A stretch of DNA of 64,000 bases. Origin: Thalassia testudinum. Lineage: Eukaryota > Streptophyta > Magnoliopsida > Alismatales > Hydrocharitaceae. Shown piece by piece: positions 33,804-45,707 of the stretch (within the stretch, counting starts at the first letter, position 1; the number at the start of each line of letters is the position of its first letter). The notes beneath the pieces were generated by a model. That model did no database searches and was not told where the DNA came from. It saw only the letters and a list, made by a program, of their open reading frames with translations. Location of the stretch: positions 116,884,001 through 116,948,000 of the forward strand of contig JAZHRO010000013.1 of NCBI GenBank assembly GCA_037157565.1. Direction: 5' to 3'. Both the position numbers and the translations under genes were made by a program.

Positions 33804-35518
33804 TGATAAGTCGGTCTTCACTTTCAAAAATGATGATTAAGAAGATTTGTCATTGTATTTCTAAGTGGTGGAAAATCGACTAATCAAAACAATTAAAATT
33901 TAACCACTTGAAAGAGCAGGTCATATCCACAGAGTGACACTAGCCCATCTAAACTCGCAAAAGTCACAAACAATTGTTCACCAAAAAATTCCCCCAAACA
34001 CTGAGTTGAAATCCCCTGTGGAATATGCTAACAATTGCTAGATATGTTGAATGAGCATTTTATGTAAAACATGATGGTTGTACCATAAAACATCCACAAT
34101 TAAATATTAATTGACAAAAAATAAAATGGTGGCAATGGCATTGCATGTAATAACTAATTGAGAAGGAAATAGAGCATTCCCTTCGAGCTTGGCATGCGCA
34201 AAAGACTGGCCACGGCTAGAGGTGAGACTTGGCATAGGAGATGAGTGAGGCGAGGGCTTCGCAATGGTGGTCACGGCGAAGTGCAGGGTGGCGCGAGGTG
34301 GCCGCCCATAGGCGGGGAGGCCGGTGGCCGTCTGTCGGCCAGCTGCTTTTGTGCGTGGCGTGGAGCTACTGAAGGCATGCGAGCTGGAGGTGCAGCGAGG
34401 GGAGGTGAGAGGGATGCACGCTGGAGGGCTTCACGGACACACGCGCACGCACGGAGATGGTTGCTGTTGCATGCACATGGAGTGGGAGACCGCTGGAGGT
34501 GCTGCTCGCTACTGCGGGTGTGGCATGCTCTACAGCACGTAGGCGGAATTGCAGTGAGGGGAGGCGCTAGTTGCTGGCCTGCTGGAGGTGCACGTGAGCA
34601 TATGTGACGGCGTGGTGTAGGGGCGCTGATCGCGTGTGAGCTGGAGGTGCAGTGAGGAGTTGGTGGAGATGGTTTTGTTCTGAAAATAGAGGAAGAAGAA
34701 GAAAAAGAAGAAAGGGGGTGCTTTGTGGAACGTGGAATGGAGTGGTGGTGTGTGGCAATTGTGGGTGGCTATGAAGAGGTATGGTCATGTGATGATGGGA
34801 TTGGTTGCATGAAACGGGTAGGATGGTCGAAGATGGTGGAAAAAGATATTGGGTTCTTGTGCAAGTCAAACAGACGGTGCGGTGGAGATGGAGATGAATA
34901 GTGAAGATGGTAGCAAGCACGCCTGTGTGTGCTTATGGTGGAGCCGCGTGCTTTTACGGTGATGCGAGCAAGCTTCGAATTGCGATGCATCCTGTCACAC
35001 ACACGCCCACGGTGGTGGAGGCTTGCTGCCGGTGGTGGTGGAGATGAAGCACAGTGATGGAGTGGGTGGTGGCAGCTCAAGCACTGTCGTTTCCTCCCCA
35101 TTCATGTAGCTAGAGCCACATTTGAAATCACAAGAGGCGGGAGCAGATCCTCGTGAATGCTAGTAGCTATTAAAAAAAATACAATGATTGCAAGAGAAGG
35201 CGAAGGCAGAGCGGTTACCTGCAGAAGGAGAAGAAGAAGAATACTAAAATAATTAGGATTATTTATACATAACTCCTTAACTTCTATGTTAATTAAAATA
35301 ATGTATGTAATGCGCCTAATTAATTAACTAATCAAATGCATGTAATTCTAGGTTACTTCTAAATGCATTTAGATATGGATGCCACACATGAATTATGCAC
35401 TTAAGCTAAAAATATGAGTTAATTTATTTACATCCTAATGTATGCTATCTAAATGTTAAAATTAACTTAATTTCTAAGCACTTAAATACTTAAATAGCCC
35501 ACAAATATGGGCTAATCA
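33804..35518 (-). repeat. 3' LTR of I (1,715 bp)
   Basis: Collinear with the right LTR but longer, mainly because of about 76 bp near 34675-34750 (a GA-rich stretch with GAAGAAGAAG) absent from the right LTR. Many differences are G/A or C/T at former CpG sites. Minus-strand TATAAATA at 35260-35267. Confidence 0.93.
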
Positions 35519-36733
35519 AATACCCCCATGCCTAGTTTTTGCTAGTCCCTAGCAGTTCCAAGCAATAACCTAGCACTCCAAGTAGACTAGCCAACCCAAT
35601 CAGTCGTCTGTTAGAAACATGTTAAGTTTAGACTTTAGACCTAAGGTTCCCAAGTAGTTGCTAAGTTACAAACTAGTTCAGCTAAAGATGAGTTGTAGGC
35701 ACAAGTTTCCCTGATTTCTAACTTTACCCTAGGGTTTATTTGTCCCAGAGATTCAAGCATCCATGCATGTACATTGGTCTGAGTTATTTTTGGTTGGTAT
35801 GATTGCCAACCAAGAAAGCGAGTATTATTTTTCTTTTCTTTTTTTATTTTGTAATATATATATTTTTGTTTGATTCCTCTAAGTTTAACCTTGGATCAGC
35901 CATCAACACGGTTTGTGTCGGATTCATTGTTCCCATCACCGAACCTCGAAGGGTGCCTAGCTTTCGATGCTTTAAGATAGCACTTCCCATAGCGACCCCA
36001 AGAACTCCTGGCAATCGACACTTCAAGATAGTATCGCCCATGGATTTCTTAAGTGAATTCAGGCCTGTGGCAATCGGCACTTCGAGATAGGGATGCCCAT
36101 GGTACCTGAACCGCATAATGCGCTTACATGCCCCCAGTAGGATGGATATCCTAAGAGACAAGCACCAAGGAGGTGACATGTTATCATCGCATCCTCAAGG
36201 TGAGTATGTACTCCACCTCTCCAATGGCAGGAACTCTTCCAATCAAATTGTGTTTTCAAGCTTCTCCTAAGTCAAAGCTAAGAGAACTAACTTTGTAAAA
36301 AAAAAAATGAATTAGGGTGATCACTATTTACACAAGACCAAGTGTGTGCGAAATGTGGAGGCTTAGGTTACGAGGACCCGTAAACCAAAAGGTAGAACAA
36401 GACTCCAGGTATTACCCAGCCTTTAACTCAATCCCTAGGTTTCCTTCCTGAACCTCTTGAGGAATGGTCCGCAACTTTACTCCTACTTAAGTTTTTAAGT
36501 CCACAAAGGACCCTAAAGGTATAAAGCTAGTATCTCACTTAGCTTCTAAAGTTTGACACCTAGAGTCAACTTAATCTAACCTAAAGTTCTGGTATGCTTA
36601 AAAATGCAGGGCCCAGCTAGTTAAGCTCAATAATACAAATTCTTTTTTTTTTTTGAATGCAATATGCATGAATGAATGCAAAATGTAGACATGCTATAAA
36701 CAGATGCCTCAGGTCCTCTCCCCCATTCCTAGT
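35519..36733 (-). other. Element I 3' UTR with three-unit repeat
   Basis: ORF-free. Starts after the pol stop with GGAATGGGGGAG, carries the CTATCTCGAAG-type repeat in reverse at 36080-36090, 36021-36031 and 35970-35980, and ends in polypurine tract GGCATGGGGGTATT next to the LTR. Collinear with B's 3' UTR. Confidence 0.82.
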
Positions 36734-37117
36734 TCAAACAATGTCCTCATTGGAAACAAAATAGTTAAAGGAAGATATTACCTGAGGCAATGAATGACAA
36801 GAGCAAGGCTCCTCAAGAGTGACCTTGTCAACCGGATGGCCATCCAAAGTAATGTATGGTTTTAACTGTTGACCATTGACGATAAAGGGAGTTGCCGAAG
36901 AGGAAGGGCTCTTGATCTCCACAACTCCATGCGGAAACACTTTAGTGATTATGTAAGGTCCATCCCAACAAAATTTTAATTTCCCTAGAAAATGCTTAAG
37001 TCTGAAATTGAAAAGCCAGATTTCTTGGTTGGGCTCAAAGGTCTTTCTAAGTGCATACTTATCATGCAAGACCTTAGTTCTCCTTTTTATAAGCTTGAGA
37101 GGTGTGATAAGCATCAT
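36734..37117 (-). pseudogene. pol: Integrase C-terminal domain of I
   Basis: Frame with TPLKLIKRRTKVLHDKY, EIWLFNFRLKHFLGKLKFCW, GPYIITKVFPHGVVEI and VNGQQLKPYI, typical of the C-terminal domain of gypsy integrases (WxGPY-like core, here CWDGPYIITKV). It ends SNEDIV-stop at the pol-end module. It is out of frame with the catalytic core; the segment between (37118-37331) is readable as degenerate integrase in a shifted frame with stops. Confidence 0.85.
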
Positions 37118-37331
37118 TCCTTAGCTCCTCAAGCTCACTTAATTCCTGAAGTCATGCCTTACCCGCCATTTATAAATCCATGTTGACACTTCGAATAGCC
37201 CAAAGTGCCCTATGTTCTGACTCAACAGGTAAATGGAATGCTTTCCCGTACACAATCCGAAAGGGAGATGTTCCTAAAGGGGTCTTATAGGCCATTCGAT
37301 ACTCCCACAAAGCATCATCAAGCTTTTGGGA

Positions 37332-38255
37332 CTAGTCCTTCCTATCAGGTCTAATGATCTTTTCTAAAATGTTCTTTATCTCCCTATTTGACACTTCAAC
37401 CTGGCCACTCGTCTGAGGATGGTAAGGGGTAGCGACCTTGTGAGTCACTCCCAAACTCTCGAGCAGCCGATTGAAGTGGTGGTTTTGGAAATGAGATCCC
37501 CTATCACTTAAAATGGTCTTGGGGTAGCCAAAACAAGATATGATATTGACCTTCACAAATTTCAAGACCAAAGGGTGGTCATTTGTGCATGTAGGAATGG
37601 CCTCTATCCATTTAGAGACATAATCAACTGAGACCAAGATATATTCATAACCATGGGATGAAGGGAAGGGGCCCATAAAGTCAATTCCCCAAACATCAAA
37701 AATTTCAACTGATTGAATAGGGTGTTGAGGCATCTCATTCCTCTTCCCAATCATTCCAGTCCTTTGACATCTAATATAGGCCCTAACAAAATTATGAGAA
37801 TCCTTAAATAATGAAGGCCACCAAAACTCAAACTGGAGAACCTTAAAAGCAGTTTTCTTAGCACCAAAGTGCCCTCCACAATGAAGTTCATGGAAAAAAC
37901 TTAGCACACTTTGTTGCTCCTCTTCAGGCACGCATCGTCTCAATACTTGGTCTTATCCAATTCTAAATAATTCAGGCTCTTCTCAATGAAAGTATCTAGC
38001 TTGGGAAATGAATCTCTTTCTTTTCTGGTCATCCCAAGAGCCAGGAGTTTCTCCAATGACCAAGTAATTGATGGTATCAGCATACCAAGGTGAAGTTGGT
38101 GTTACCGGCACAAGGGTTTCATCAGGAAATGTCTCACGGATGTCTCCAGATGGAGAGTCATTAAGTGGAAAGCGAGACAGGTGGTCAGCCACAACATTTT
38201 CTACTCCTTTCCTTTCATGTATCTCTAAGTCAAATTCTTGAAGGAGTAGGTCCAC
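37332..38255 (-). pseudogene. pol: Integrase core of I, with end of RNase H/linker
   Basis: Two open stretches in one frame. 38255-37983 holds the RNase H end and linker (QEFDLEIHERKGVENVVADHLSR). 37943-37332 (203 codons) holds the HHCC region with H21 and H25 but only one Cys (C59; the other is Tyr, YIRC), and a complete D-D-35-E triad: D88 in [10 protein letters not shown]147 in [11 protein letters not shown]183 in [12 protein letters not shown]. Two stops separate the parts (37944-37982) and one ends the core at 37332. Integrase inserts the cDNA into chromatin. Confidence 0.92.
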
Positions 38256-38798
38256 CTAATCAGACATGGCTTAGAATCCTTCTTAGCAATGAGATGCTTC
38301 ACTGCCACATGATCAGTGAAAGTAACCACCTTAGACCCAAGAAGATATGACCTAAACTTCTCCATAGCAAAAACTATAGCAAGTAATTCTTTTTCAGTGA
38401 TGGTGTAGTTTTGCTGTGGTTTTGTTAAAGTCTTACTGGCATAGTGCAGCACATGAGGTCTTCCCTCAACCCTTTGTCCAAGGAGTGCTCCCACTGCATA
38501 ATCCGAAGCATTACACATCAGCTCAAATGGGAGTGTCCAATCAGGAGCTCGGAGAATAGGCATAGAGATCAAGGCCTCCTTCAGAGTTTGAAAGGCCTCG
38601 GTACACTTTGAATCAAAATTGAAGGAAGATTCCTTTGCCAACATGTCACAAAGTGGCCTAGAAATTTTACTGAAATTGTCAATAAAGTGCCTATAAAAGC
38701 TAGCATGGCCCAGAAAGGATTTAATCTATTTGACATTCGTGGGCAATGGAAGTTTTGAAATAGAATCAACCTTGGCTTTATCTACTTCCAAGCCTCGC
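38225..38798 (-). pseudogene. pol: RNase H of I
   Basis: RT connection and RNase H: IKSFLGHASFYRHFI-like segment, then CNASDYAVGALLGQ, TEKELLAIVFAMEKFRSYL, VTFTDHVAVKHL. The first catalytic Asp (CDASD in relatives) is Asn at residue 45 of the 38644 frame; Glu 84 and Asp 111 remain. It is frameshifted relative to RT upstream and integrase downstream. In active elements it removes the RNA strand during reverse transcription. Confidence 0.9.
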
Positions 38799-39866
38799 TC
38801 AGACACAACATGCCCATGTATAATTCCTTTCTATACCATGAAGTGGCTTTTCTCCCAGGAAGACTAAACCAGTCTCCTTACATCGCTTCAACACATTCTC
38901 TAGGCACAGGAGACACCAGTAGAAAGAGGAGCCATAAATGGAGAAGTCATCCATAAACACTTCAACACACTCGTCAATAATGTCCGAGAAAATGGGCATC
39001 ATACACCACTGGAAGGTTGTAGGTGCATTACACAATCCAAATGGCATACACCTGAATGCAAAGGTACCGTAAGGACTCGTGAACGTCGTCTTCTCCTGGT
39101 CATCAGGGAAGACTGCAACCTGGTTGTACCTAGAATATCCATCGAGAAAGCAATAGTACTTATTCTCTGCCAATTTCTCGAGAATTTGATCAATAAAAGA
39201 CAAGGGAAAGTGATCCTTCTGGGTAGCTATGTTCAGCTTGCGGTAATCAATACAGACCCTCCATCCAGTTGAGGATTTAGTCACAACCTGTTCACCTTGG
39301 TCATTAAATTTCACAGTAAAGCCTACCTTCTTTGGCACTACATGAATAGGACTTACCCATTTACTATCTGCAATGGGATATATGATCCCAGTGTCCAACC
39401 ATTTTAGAATTTCCTTTTTAACCACCTCCCTCATATTAGGGTTCAGACGTCTCTGCATGTCACTAAATGGCTTGATGGAATCATCAGTACAAATGTGGTG
39501 CATGTAGAGTGTAGAGTCTATACCCTTAATGTTAGCAATGCTCCAAGCAATAGCTTCCTTGTGCCTAGACAAGCATTCAATCAGGGCTCCCTCCTGTGCC
39601 TCAAATAGCACAGCCGAAATGATAACGGGGAGCGTATCATTGGCATCCACGAAGACGTACATGAGAGTGTTTGGGAGGGGTTTCAACTCAAGGTCAGAGG
39701 CTTGTACGGTTGAGGGTTTCATAATAGATGTCCCCATCTCGGGTAGCAGATCTACCTTGGGTAGAGATGATGGGGAAAGAGACTCAGTAGAAACACCCAG
39801 CAACTCCTCAAATTCTAGTGTATCCCCTTCACATTCCTCCAAGAGATGGGAATGCTCATTTAGCAT
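38799..39866 (-). pseudogene. pol: Reverse transcriptase of I
   Basis: 355 open codons. The N-terminal linker (LPNTLMYVFVDANDTLPVIIS) is of Athila type. RT motifs: KWVSPIHVVPKK (169-180), GWRVCIDYRKLN (201-212), FLDGYSRYNQV with D242 (240-250), FGLCNAPTTFQ (276-286) and FMDDFS with D306/D307 (304-309). All catalytic aspartates are kept. Frame is lost near residue 333 (KPLHGIERNYTW), shortly after the palm. It is in frame with the protease part upstream, indicating an ancestral single gag-pol frame. Confidence 0.95.
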
Positions 39867-39989
39867 GACATGCTAATGGGGGTCATTACATAACATTACA
39901 AAGGTTGTCTCTTTAATCAAGTCATCTATCACCTCAACTTGAGAACAATCCTCAAGCCTGGCTTGTTTATAAGCATCAAACACATTAAG

Positions 39990-40325
39990 TCAGATTTTCC
40001 TGTTCCCAAAGCCCACTTTTAATGCCCCAGTATTGCAATTGATGGAAGCATGCAAAGTTGCAAGGAAGGGACAACCCAAAATGACGGAGGGTTTGGTTGG
40101 CTTCTTTGTAGGGTTAGTGTCCAAATCTAAGAAGTCAACGGGGAAGAATAAATCTACTATTCTTACAAGGACATCTTCCAGAATTCCCTGCAATGTCTTG
40201 AGTGATCGATCATCAACTTGGAGGATTACCGGGCTAGGCTTCAGATTGCCTCCCTGAAGTTGTTCATACACGTAGCTCAGAAGAATGTTCACCCCCTCAT
40301 CCAGATCAAGTAGAGCCTCATCAAT
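39990..40325 (-). pseudogene. pol: Protease of I, active site destroyed
   Basis: After the stop at 40323-40325 the frame reads IDEALLDLDEGVNILLSYVYEQL: the DLGAS active-site motif of relatives (intact in D) is LDLDEG here. The rest is recognisable (VLVRIVDLFFPVDFLDLD, VILGCPFLATLHASINC). It would process the Gag-Pol polyprotein; this copy cannot. A stop at 39990 precedes the RT frame. Confidence 0.88.
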
Positions 40326-40970
40326 CTATAAGTCACCAATAACCACCAAGATGTACGGGGCTCCTAGGTCCTTAAGTTTCAGGGGTGTGCCATGTTGAAC
40401 AATTGAGCTAACAGAATCAGGCAAGACAACTTTTGATTGGATCTGTTTCCTAGATTGCTGCCTTTTCGTGCACAGGTCCTTTAGGAAGTGAGCATAAGAC
40501 GGAATCTGCCTAATAGCCTCAAGCAAAGGCAAGTTAATCTTCACTTGCTTGAAAGTTTCTATGATCTCATCCAACTTATATTTGGCTGTAGATGAGCTAG
40601 CAGACGTGTGTCCAAAGGTGGATAAACGCTCTAGAAAGGGCACTCTCGATCTCTGGGTGGAAGGGTTGTCATGTCGAGTAAGGGGTGGAATGGGGGCAAC
40701 TTCTTCTGGTGAGGTAATTTCAAGCGGAGGAGATTTGGGCAAGTCTTCTCCGGTGGGGGTGAAAGTCGAGGTGGATGGCTTTTCAGAGGGTGAGACTATA
40801 GGAGCATCAGGTTTGGAAATTTCTTTCCCACTCCTTAGAATAGTCACCACCTGGGCATGCTCCCTAAAGACAATCCCTTTTCCTTTAGGATTCTCCTCAG
40901 CAGCATTGGGAAGCTTCCTGATTTCCCTCTGTCTAACGGCCTCAACAAGGTGTCCTTTCTGCGATTTCAT
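40326..40970 (-). pseudogene. pol: gag-protease linker of I
   Basis: 215-codon open frame with the sequence found before protease in this lineage: VVTILRSGKEISKP, a Pro/Ser/Thr-rich linker, YKLDEIIETFKQVKINLPLLEAIRQIPSYAHFLKDL and SVSSIVQHGTPLKLKDLGAP. Homologous to 24110-23799 in D and about 16980-16790 in E. Frameshifted relative to gag. Confidence 0.85.
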
Positions 40971-41092
40971 TTCATGTATAGCCTTGTCATGAGATTGGAT
41001 GATGGCACTTTAAATTTCTTGCATATTTCTCAACATTGCCTTCCATTAATCCATCTCAGAGGTCTTAGGTTGGGCAAAGGTTTGAGGTTGGT

Positions 41093-42181
41093 TCATTTAT
41101 TGATTTTGAAAGGGTTGTGGTTTATAATTCCCTGAATTTGAAACATTACCTTGTCTCCAAGAAAAGTTTGGTGGTTCCTCCATCCCTCATTATAAGTGTT
41201 GGAAAAAGAGTCATTATGAGGACTGGGACGAAACCCTTGAGCGGCATTCAGATCCACTTGTACAAGCTCACAAAATTGGGAGGCCAAGTGGCAATCCATA
41301 TTGGCGTGTGTATAGCATTGGCAAATGGAGCATTCAGAAGCTTGGGATGTGGAGGTGCTAGATACGAATTGGCCTGGGCTTGACATAGGCCTTTCCATGT
41401 TTTGATTCAACAATTGAATCTGATAGGCTAAATTCTGGGTGTCCCTTGCCTCATTCGCCTCCAACTTTCTTTGCATGAGAGTGGGTTTTCTATCCATGTA
41501 GGCGGAATTCAAGTGAATAGAATTCTCACTCAAAGTATATAATAGGTTTCAAGCTTCATCCTCAGTCATTGATAGCAAGGTTCCTGCATAGGCACCATCC
41601 ACAGTCTGCTTGTGCGAATCATTAAATCTAGTGTAGAACCTTTCAACCAGTTGCCACTTGGGCACCTGGTGATGTGGGCAAAGTCTCAACAGGTCATTAA
41701 AGTGCTCCCACACATCATGGACAGCTTCCCCATCCTTTTGAACAAAACTCATAATTTCCCTCCTAAAGTGATTTGTTTTGCTCATGGGGAAGTACTTCTT
41801 TAGAAACTCCATCTTCAGGGCATCCCAAGTGTTATTATCATCAAGGGTATGATACCAATACTTGGCCTTGTCCTTGAGGGAGACAGGGAAGAGGGTCCGC
41901 ATTTGAGCGGCATCAATAATGCCTTGCAGCTTCACCGTGGAACAAACCTTGGTGATTTCCTCTATATGCCTATAAGGGTCTTCTCTAGCAGTACCATAAA
42001 AGGAGGGTAGCAAGGATATGGTACTGCTTTTGATGTCATAAGGATTGTCCCCTCCAGGTCTACGTAGTTTAGGGCTAGCTTGATTGGTCGAAATGAAATA
42101 TTCCTTAAGGCTCCATTGACTAGCCATTACTTCCCTTGGAAGGTTCCTCCTTAAGATTCTTTCAGGCTCAGGAACAAACAC
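41093..42181 (-). pseudogene. gag: gag of I with CCHC zinc knuckle
   Basis: Two open stretches in one frame separated by a single stop (41546-41548, TGA where relatives have Trp). The first (210 codons) has capsid motifs: LLPSFYGTAREDPYRHIEEI, LFPVSLKDKAKYWYHTL, WDALKMEFLKKYFP, CPHHQVPKWQLVERFY. The second (146 codons) has a perfect C-x2-C-x4-H-x4-C knuckle (C68, C71, H76, C81) and FSNTYNEGWRNHQTF. The Met at 42181 may lie within the coding region, as MASQWSLKEYF 18 codons later is another possible start. It is the only zinc knuckle seen in the window. Confidence 0.93.
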
Positions 42182-43464
42182 AAGTTGTCTCCTAAGAGAT
42201 CACCCACCAAGCATGCACTACAAACATAATTCAAAAGGACTTGTTAGGTCTTTATAAATTTAGGCTTTTGACTTTAATTCAAATTGTAGGTGACAAAGCA
42301 AGTTGCCCAATCAATTACGCACCTATTGTTGACCTACGAAATGCCTAAAAAGACTTAGTTGGATCTTAGGTGTTTTTCCCTAAATCTCAAATGATAGAGC
42401 AACTCCAAAGACAGAAGATCGAGGGATGCAAGTAGGCCTAAGCCTTCCTTTGAAGCTGTGCTTTCGCAGTGCTTCTTAACTACCTCCAAAAATCCGTGAC
42501 ATGGTATCCCCATCTTTGGAGTTACAAAACCTTTGATCTCAAGTTCTGAACACTTTAGAATCCAACCGTAGGCGGGCTCTTGTTCTAGTAGTTCCAAGAC
42601 CTAGGAGTGTCTAGAAGCGTGTTGTGGTGCAAGAGATATAAGTGTGCATACACAGCAAAAGATTTTGAATTTTGAATCACACGCCAAGTTTGAAAATCAA
42701 ATCCTTGGTTTTTAAATGTCCCTCCTTTAATTAGTCCTTTTTTTAAAAAAAAAAATTAAATGTGATCACTTGTTAGATCTATTCAATACAGATTAGGTGG
42801 TCTTGAAATTAATCCAAATGCATTTGCATGACAGGTAGAAATGCAAAGTTAGAAATGCATACCTCATTCCAGCATTCTTCATGCAATATGCAAGATAGGA
42901 AATTAGATCTGGCTGCTGCTCATTCAATCCTAAATGATATGACCTAGGGGTAGGCAGCTTGTGTCATTTTTTTTTATATATCTATTTATGCACAAACAAA
43001 GAAAAGGATAAACAACCCACAAAAGAAAACCTAGATCTAACGAAAAGGGAACACGCTCCCGAAAAATTATCCAACACGAGCTTAAAAGAAAGTCGGGGAA
43101 CAAACCCCTAAAATATACCCTAGCACAAGGGTTTTCCAAATGAATGTACTAAAATAAAGAGAAGAAAGAAAAATAAAGACTATCTACAATTAAATGGATG
43201 AGATGAAGATGTGGTCCACTGGATATCTCCTCCAAGAGTTCAAACAAGGTCCACCAAGGCATTGCTGAGGCGGGCGTGATGTTTCTTCTCGCAGTGTTGC
43301 AACTCCACCGATGATGTCAAGGATCTCCTAATCTTTGAGGCTGGCGCGACAAGACATATTCAAATACACGTACCTCTCACCAAACAGATAATCGAATTGA
43401 AATGTGCCTCAAATAAAATGTGAACAAATAAATAAATGAATGTGAGTTTAATAGGCTCATTGCT
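42182..43464 (-). other. Element I leader
   Basis: 1.28 kb, no conserved ORF, collinear in reverse with B's leader (8153-9439). Confidence 0.78.
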
Positions 43465-43482
43465 TCCCCGGCAACGGTGCCA
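43465..43482 (-). other. tRNA-Asp primer-binding site of I
   Basis: The minus strand reads TGGCACCGTTGCCGGGGA, two bases after the LTR. One difference from the complement of tRNA-Asp, the best match in the window together with H. Confidence 0.92.
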
Positions 43483-43484
43483 TT

Positions 43485-45137
43485 TGATAAGTTGATTTTC
43501 ACTTTTGAAAATGATGATTAAGAAGATTTGTCCTTGTATTTCTATGTGGTGGAAAATTGACTAATCAAAATAATTAAAATTTAACCACTCGAGAGAGTAG
43601 GCCCTATCCACAAGGAGACACTAGCTCGTCTAAACTTGCATAAGTCACAAACAATTATTCACCAAAAATTTCCCCCAAACACTATCTCAAAATCCCCTCT
43701 AGAATATGCTAACAATTGCTAGATATGTTGAATGAGCATTTTATGTAAAACAAGAGGGTTGTACCATAAAACATCCAAAATTAAATATTAATTAACCAAA
43801 AATAAAATGGTGGCAATGGTATTGCATGTAATAACTAATTGAGAAGGAAATAGAGCATTCCCTTTGAGCTTGGCATGCGTAAAAGATAGGCCATGGTTGG
43901 AGGTGAGACTTGGCGTAGGAGATGAGTGAGGTGAGGGCTTCACAATGGTGGTCACAGCGAAGTGTGGTGCGGCACGAGGTGGCCGCTCACAGGCAGGGAG
44001 GCCGCCAGTCGTGCGTCGGCCTGCTGCTTCTGTGTGTGGCATAGAGCTACTGATGGTGCGCAGGTTGGAGGTGAAGTGAGGGGAGGTGAGAGGGATGAGT
44101 GCTGGAGGGCTACACAGACACGCGTGCACATGCATAGATGGTTGCCATTGTGTGCACATGACATAAGAGGCTACTGGAGGTGCTGCTAGCTACTGTAGGT
44201 GTGGCATGCTCTGTAGCACACGGGTGGAGGTACAGGAGGGGAGGCATGCGCTGCTGGCCTGCTAGAGGTGCACGTGGGCACATGTGACGGTGTGGCACAG
44301 GGGTGCTGATCGTGCGCAGGCTGGAGGTGCAGCAAGAAGTTGGTGGAGATGGTGTGTGGCTACGGTGGGTGGCCATGAAGAGGTATGGTCGTGTGAAGAA
44401 GGGATTGGTTGTATGAAAGTGGTAGGATGGCCGAAGATGGTGAAAAAAGATATTGGGTTCTTTTGCAAGTCGAACGGAGGATGCGGTGGAAATGGAGATG
44501 AACAGTGAAGATGGTAGCATGCACGCCTGTGTGTGCTTTTGGTGAAGTTGTGTGCATTCACGGTGATGCGAGCAAGCTCCAAATGGCGGTGCGACCTGTC
44601 ACACCACATGCCCACGGTGGTGGAGGTTTGTTGCCACGGTTGAGGCCGATGGTGGTGGAGATGAAGCACAGTGATGGAGTGGGTGGTGGCCTCTCAAGCG
44701 CCATTGTCTCCACCCCTCTCTTGTAGCTGCAGTCACATTTGAAATCACAGGAGGGGGGAGCAAATCCTTGTGAATGATGGCAGCTGTTAAAAAAATTCAA
44801 TGAGTGCAGGAGGAGGAGGCGGAGGCGGAGCGGTTACCTGCAGAAGGAGAAGAAGAAGAATAATAAAATAATTAGGATTATTTATACATAACTCCTTAAC
44901 TTCTATGTTAATTAAAACAATGTATGTAATGCACCTAATTAATTAAGTAATAAAATGCATGAAATTCTAGGTTAATTCTAAATGCATTTAGATATGGATG
45001 CCACACATGAATTATGCACTTAAGCTAAAAATATGAATTAGTTTATTTACATCCTAATGTATGCTATCTAAATGTTAAAATTAACTTAATGTCTAGGCAC
45101 TTAAATAGTTAAATAGCCCACAAGTATGGGCTAATCA
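43485..45137 (-). repeat. 5' LTR of I (1,653 bp)
   Basis: Plus-strand ends TGATAAGTTG and GGGCTAATCA. Minus-strand TATAAATA at 44879-44886. The overlapping GC-rich frames on both strands (43788-44800) are LTR sequence without motifs. Confidence 0.93.
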
Positions 45138-45489
45138 ACTACCACCACATGGAGCCATCCCAACCCTTCCTAATTCCAATGCCAACTAACCTACCTAAAC
45201 CCACCTAGGTTGGCACCAACCACCTCCTTAGCCCAACCTCTATGCACCCCTTTAATTGGTGCCAACCTACCCTAGCCACTCATCTCCTAACCACCAGCAT
45301 ATAACCTAATCCTAGCCATCCAACACACCTAACCCATCCTTAACCCTAGCCCCCACCTAGAGTTGGTGCCAACCACCAACGCCTCTCCATTTTGGTGCAA
45401 ACTCACCTAAACCGTAGGATCTTCTAACCACCCCCTATAAGCCATCTTAGCCATCCATCCCTTAACCACACCTACACCCCTACCCATCC

Positions 45490-45497
45490 TATAAAAA
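45490..45497 (+). promoter_or_regulatory. TATA box of K LTR
   Basis: TATAAAAA in CCATCCTATAAAAAGACCAC, on the strand expected for K. It lies between insertions I and J. Confidence 0.6.
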
Positions 45498-45707
45498 GAC
45501 CACTAACTGCCTACTTCAAATCATCCTTGGTTACATATTTTCTACTCATACTCTATACATATCTGACATCCAAAGAGAGAAGGAAGAAGATCAAGGAGAC
45601 ACCCTGTCTCCTTGGTGGCTTCAACTTCTTCTCCCTTGTGTCGCCACCACACCAAGGTGGAAGGCCAGGCAAGGAGGACATCCAGAGGAGGAGATCCTAA
45701 AGGTGGT

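Larger units (their letters stand above)
33804..45137 (-). mobile_element. Element I: full-length Athila-like Ty3/gypsy element with complete but dead gag-pol
   Basis: Perfect TSD actac (33799-33803 and 45138-45142). Two LTRs (33804-35518 and 43485-45137) begin TGATAAG and end CTAATCA on the plus strand. Order on the minus strand: 5' LTR, PBS, leader, gag, protease, RT, RNase H, integrase, 1.2-kb 3' UTR, polypurine tract, 3' LTR. No env-like ORF lies between pol and the 3' LTR. Several frameshifts and stops make it non-functional. Confidence 0.96.

Noticed and set aside
35519..36733. env-like gene between pol and 3' LTR of I, as in some Athila elements
   Set aside because: No open frame with signal peptide or transmembrane segment there; the region is a 3' UTR shared with B.
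43465..43482. tRNA-Asp-like sequences as possible tRNA genes
   Set aside because: Only the last ~18 nt of the tRNA are matched, always next to an LTR: they are primer-binding sites, not genes.
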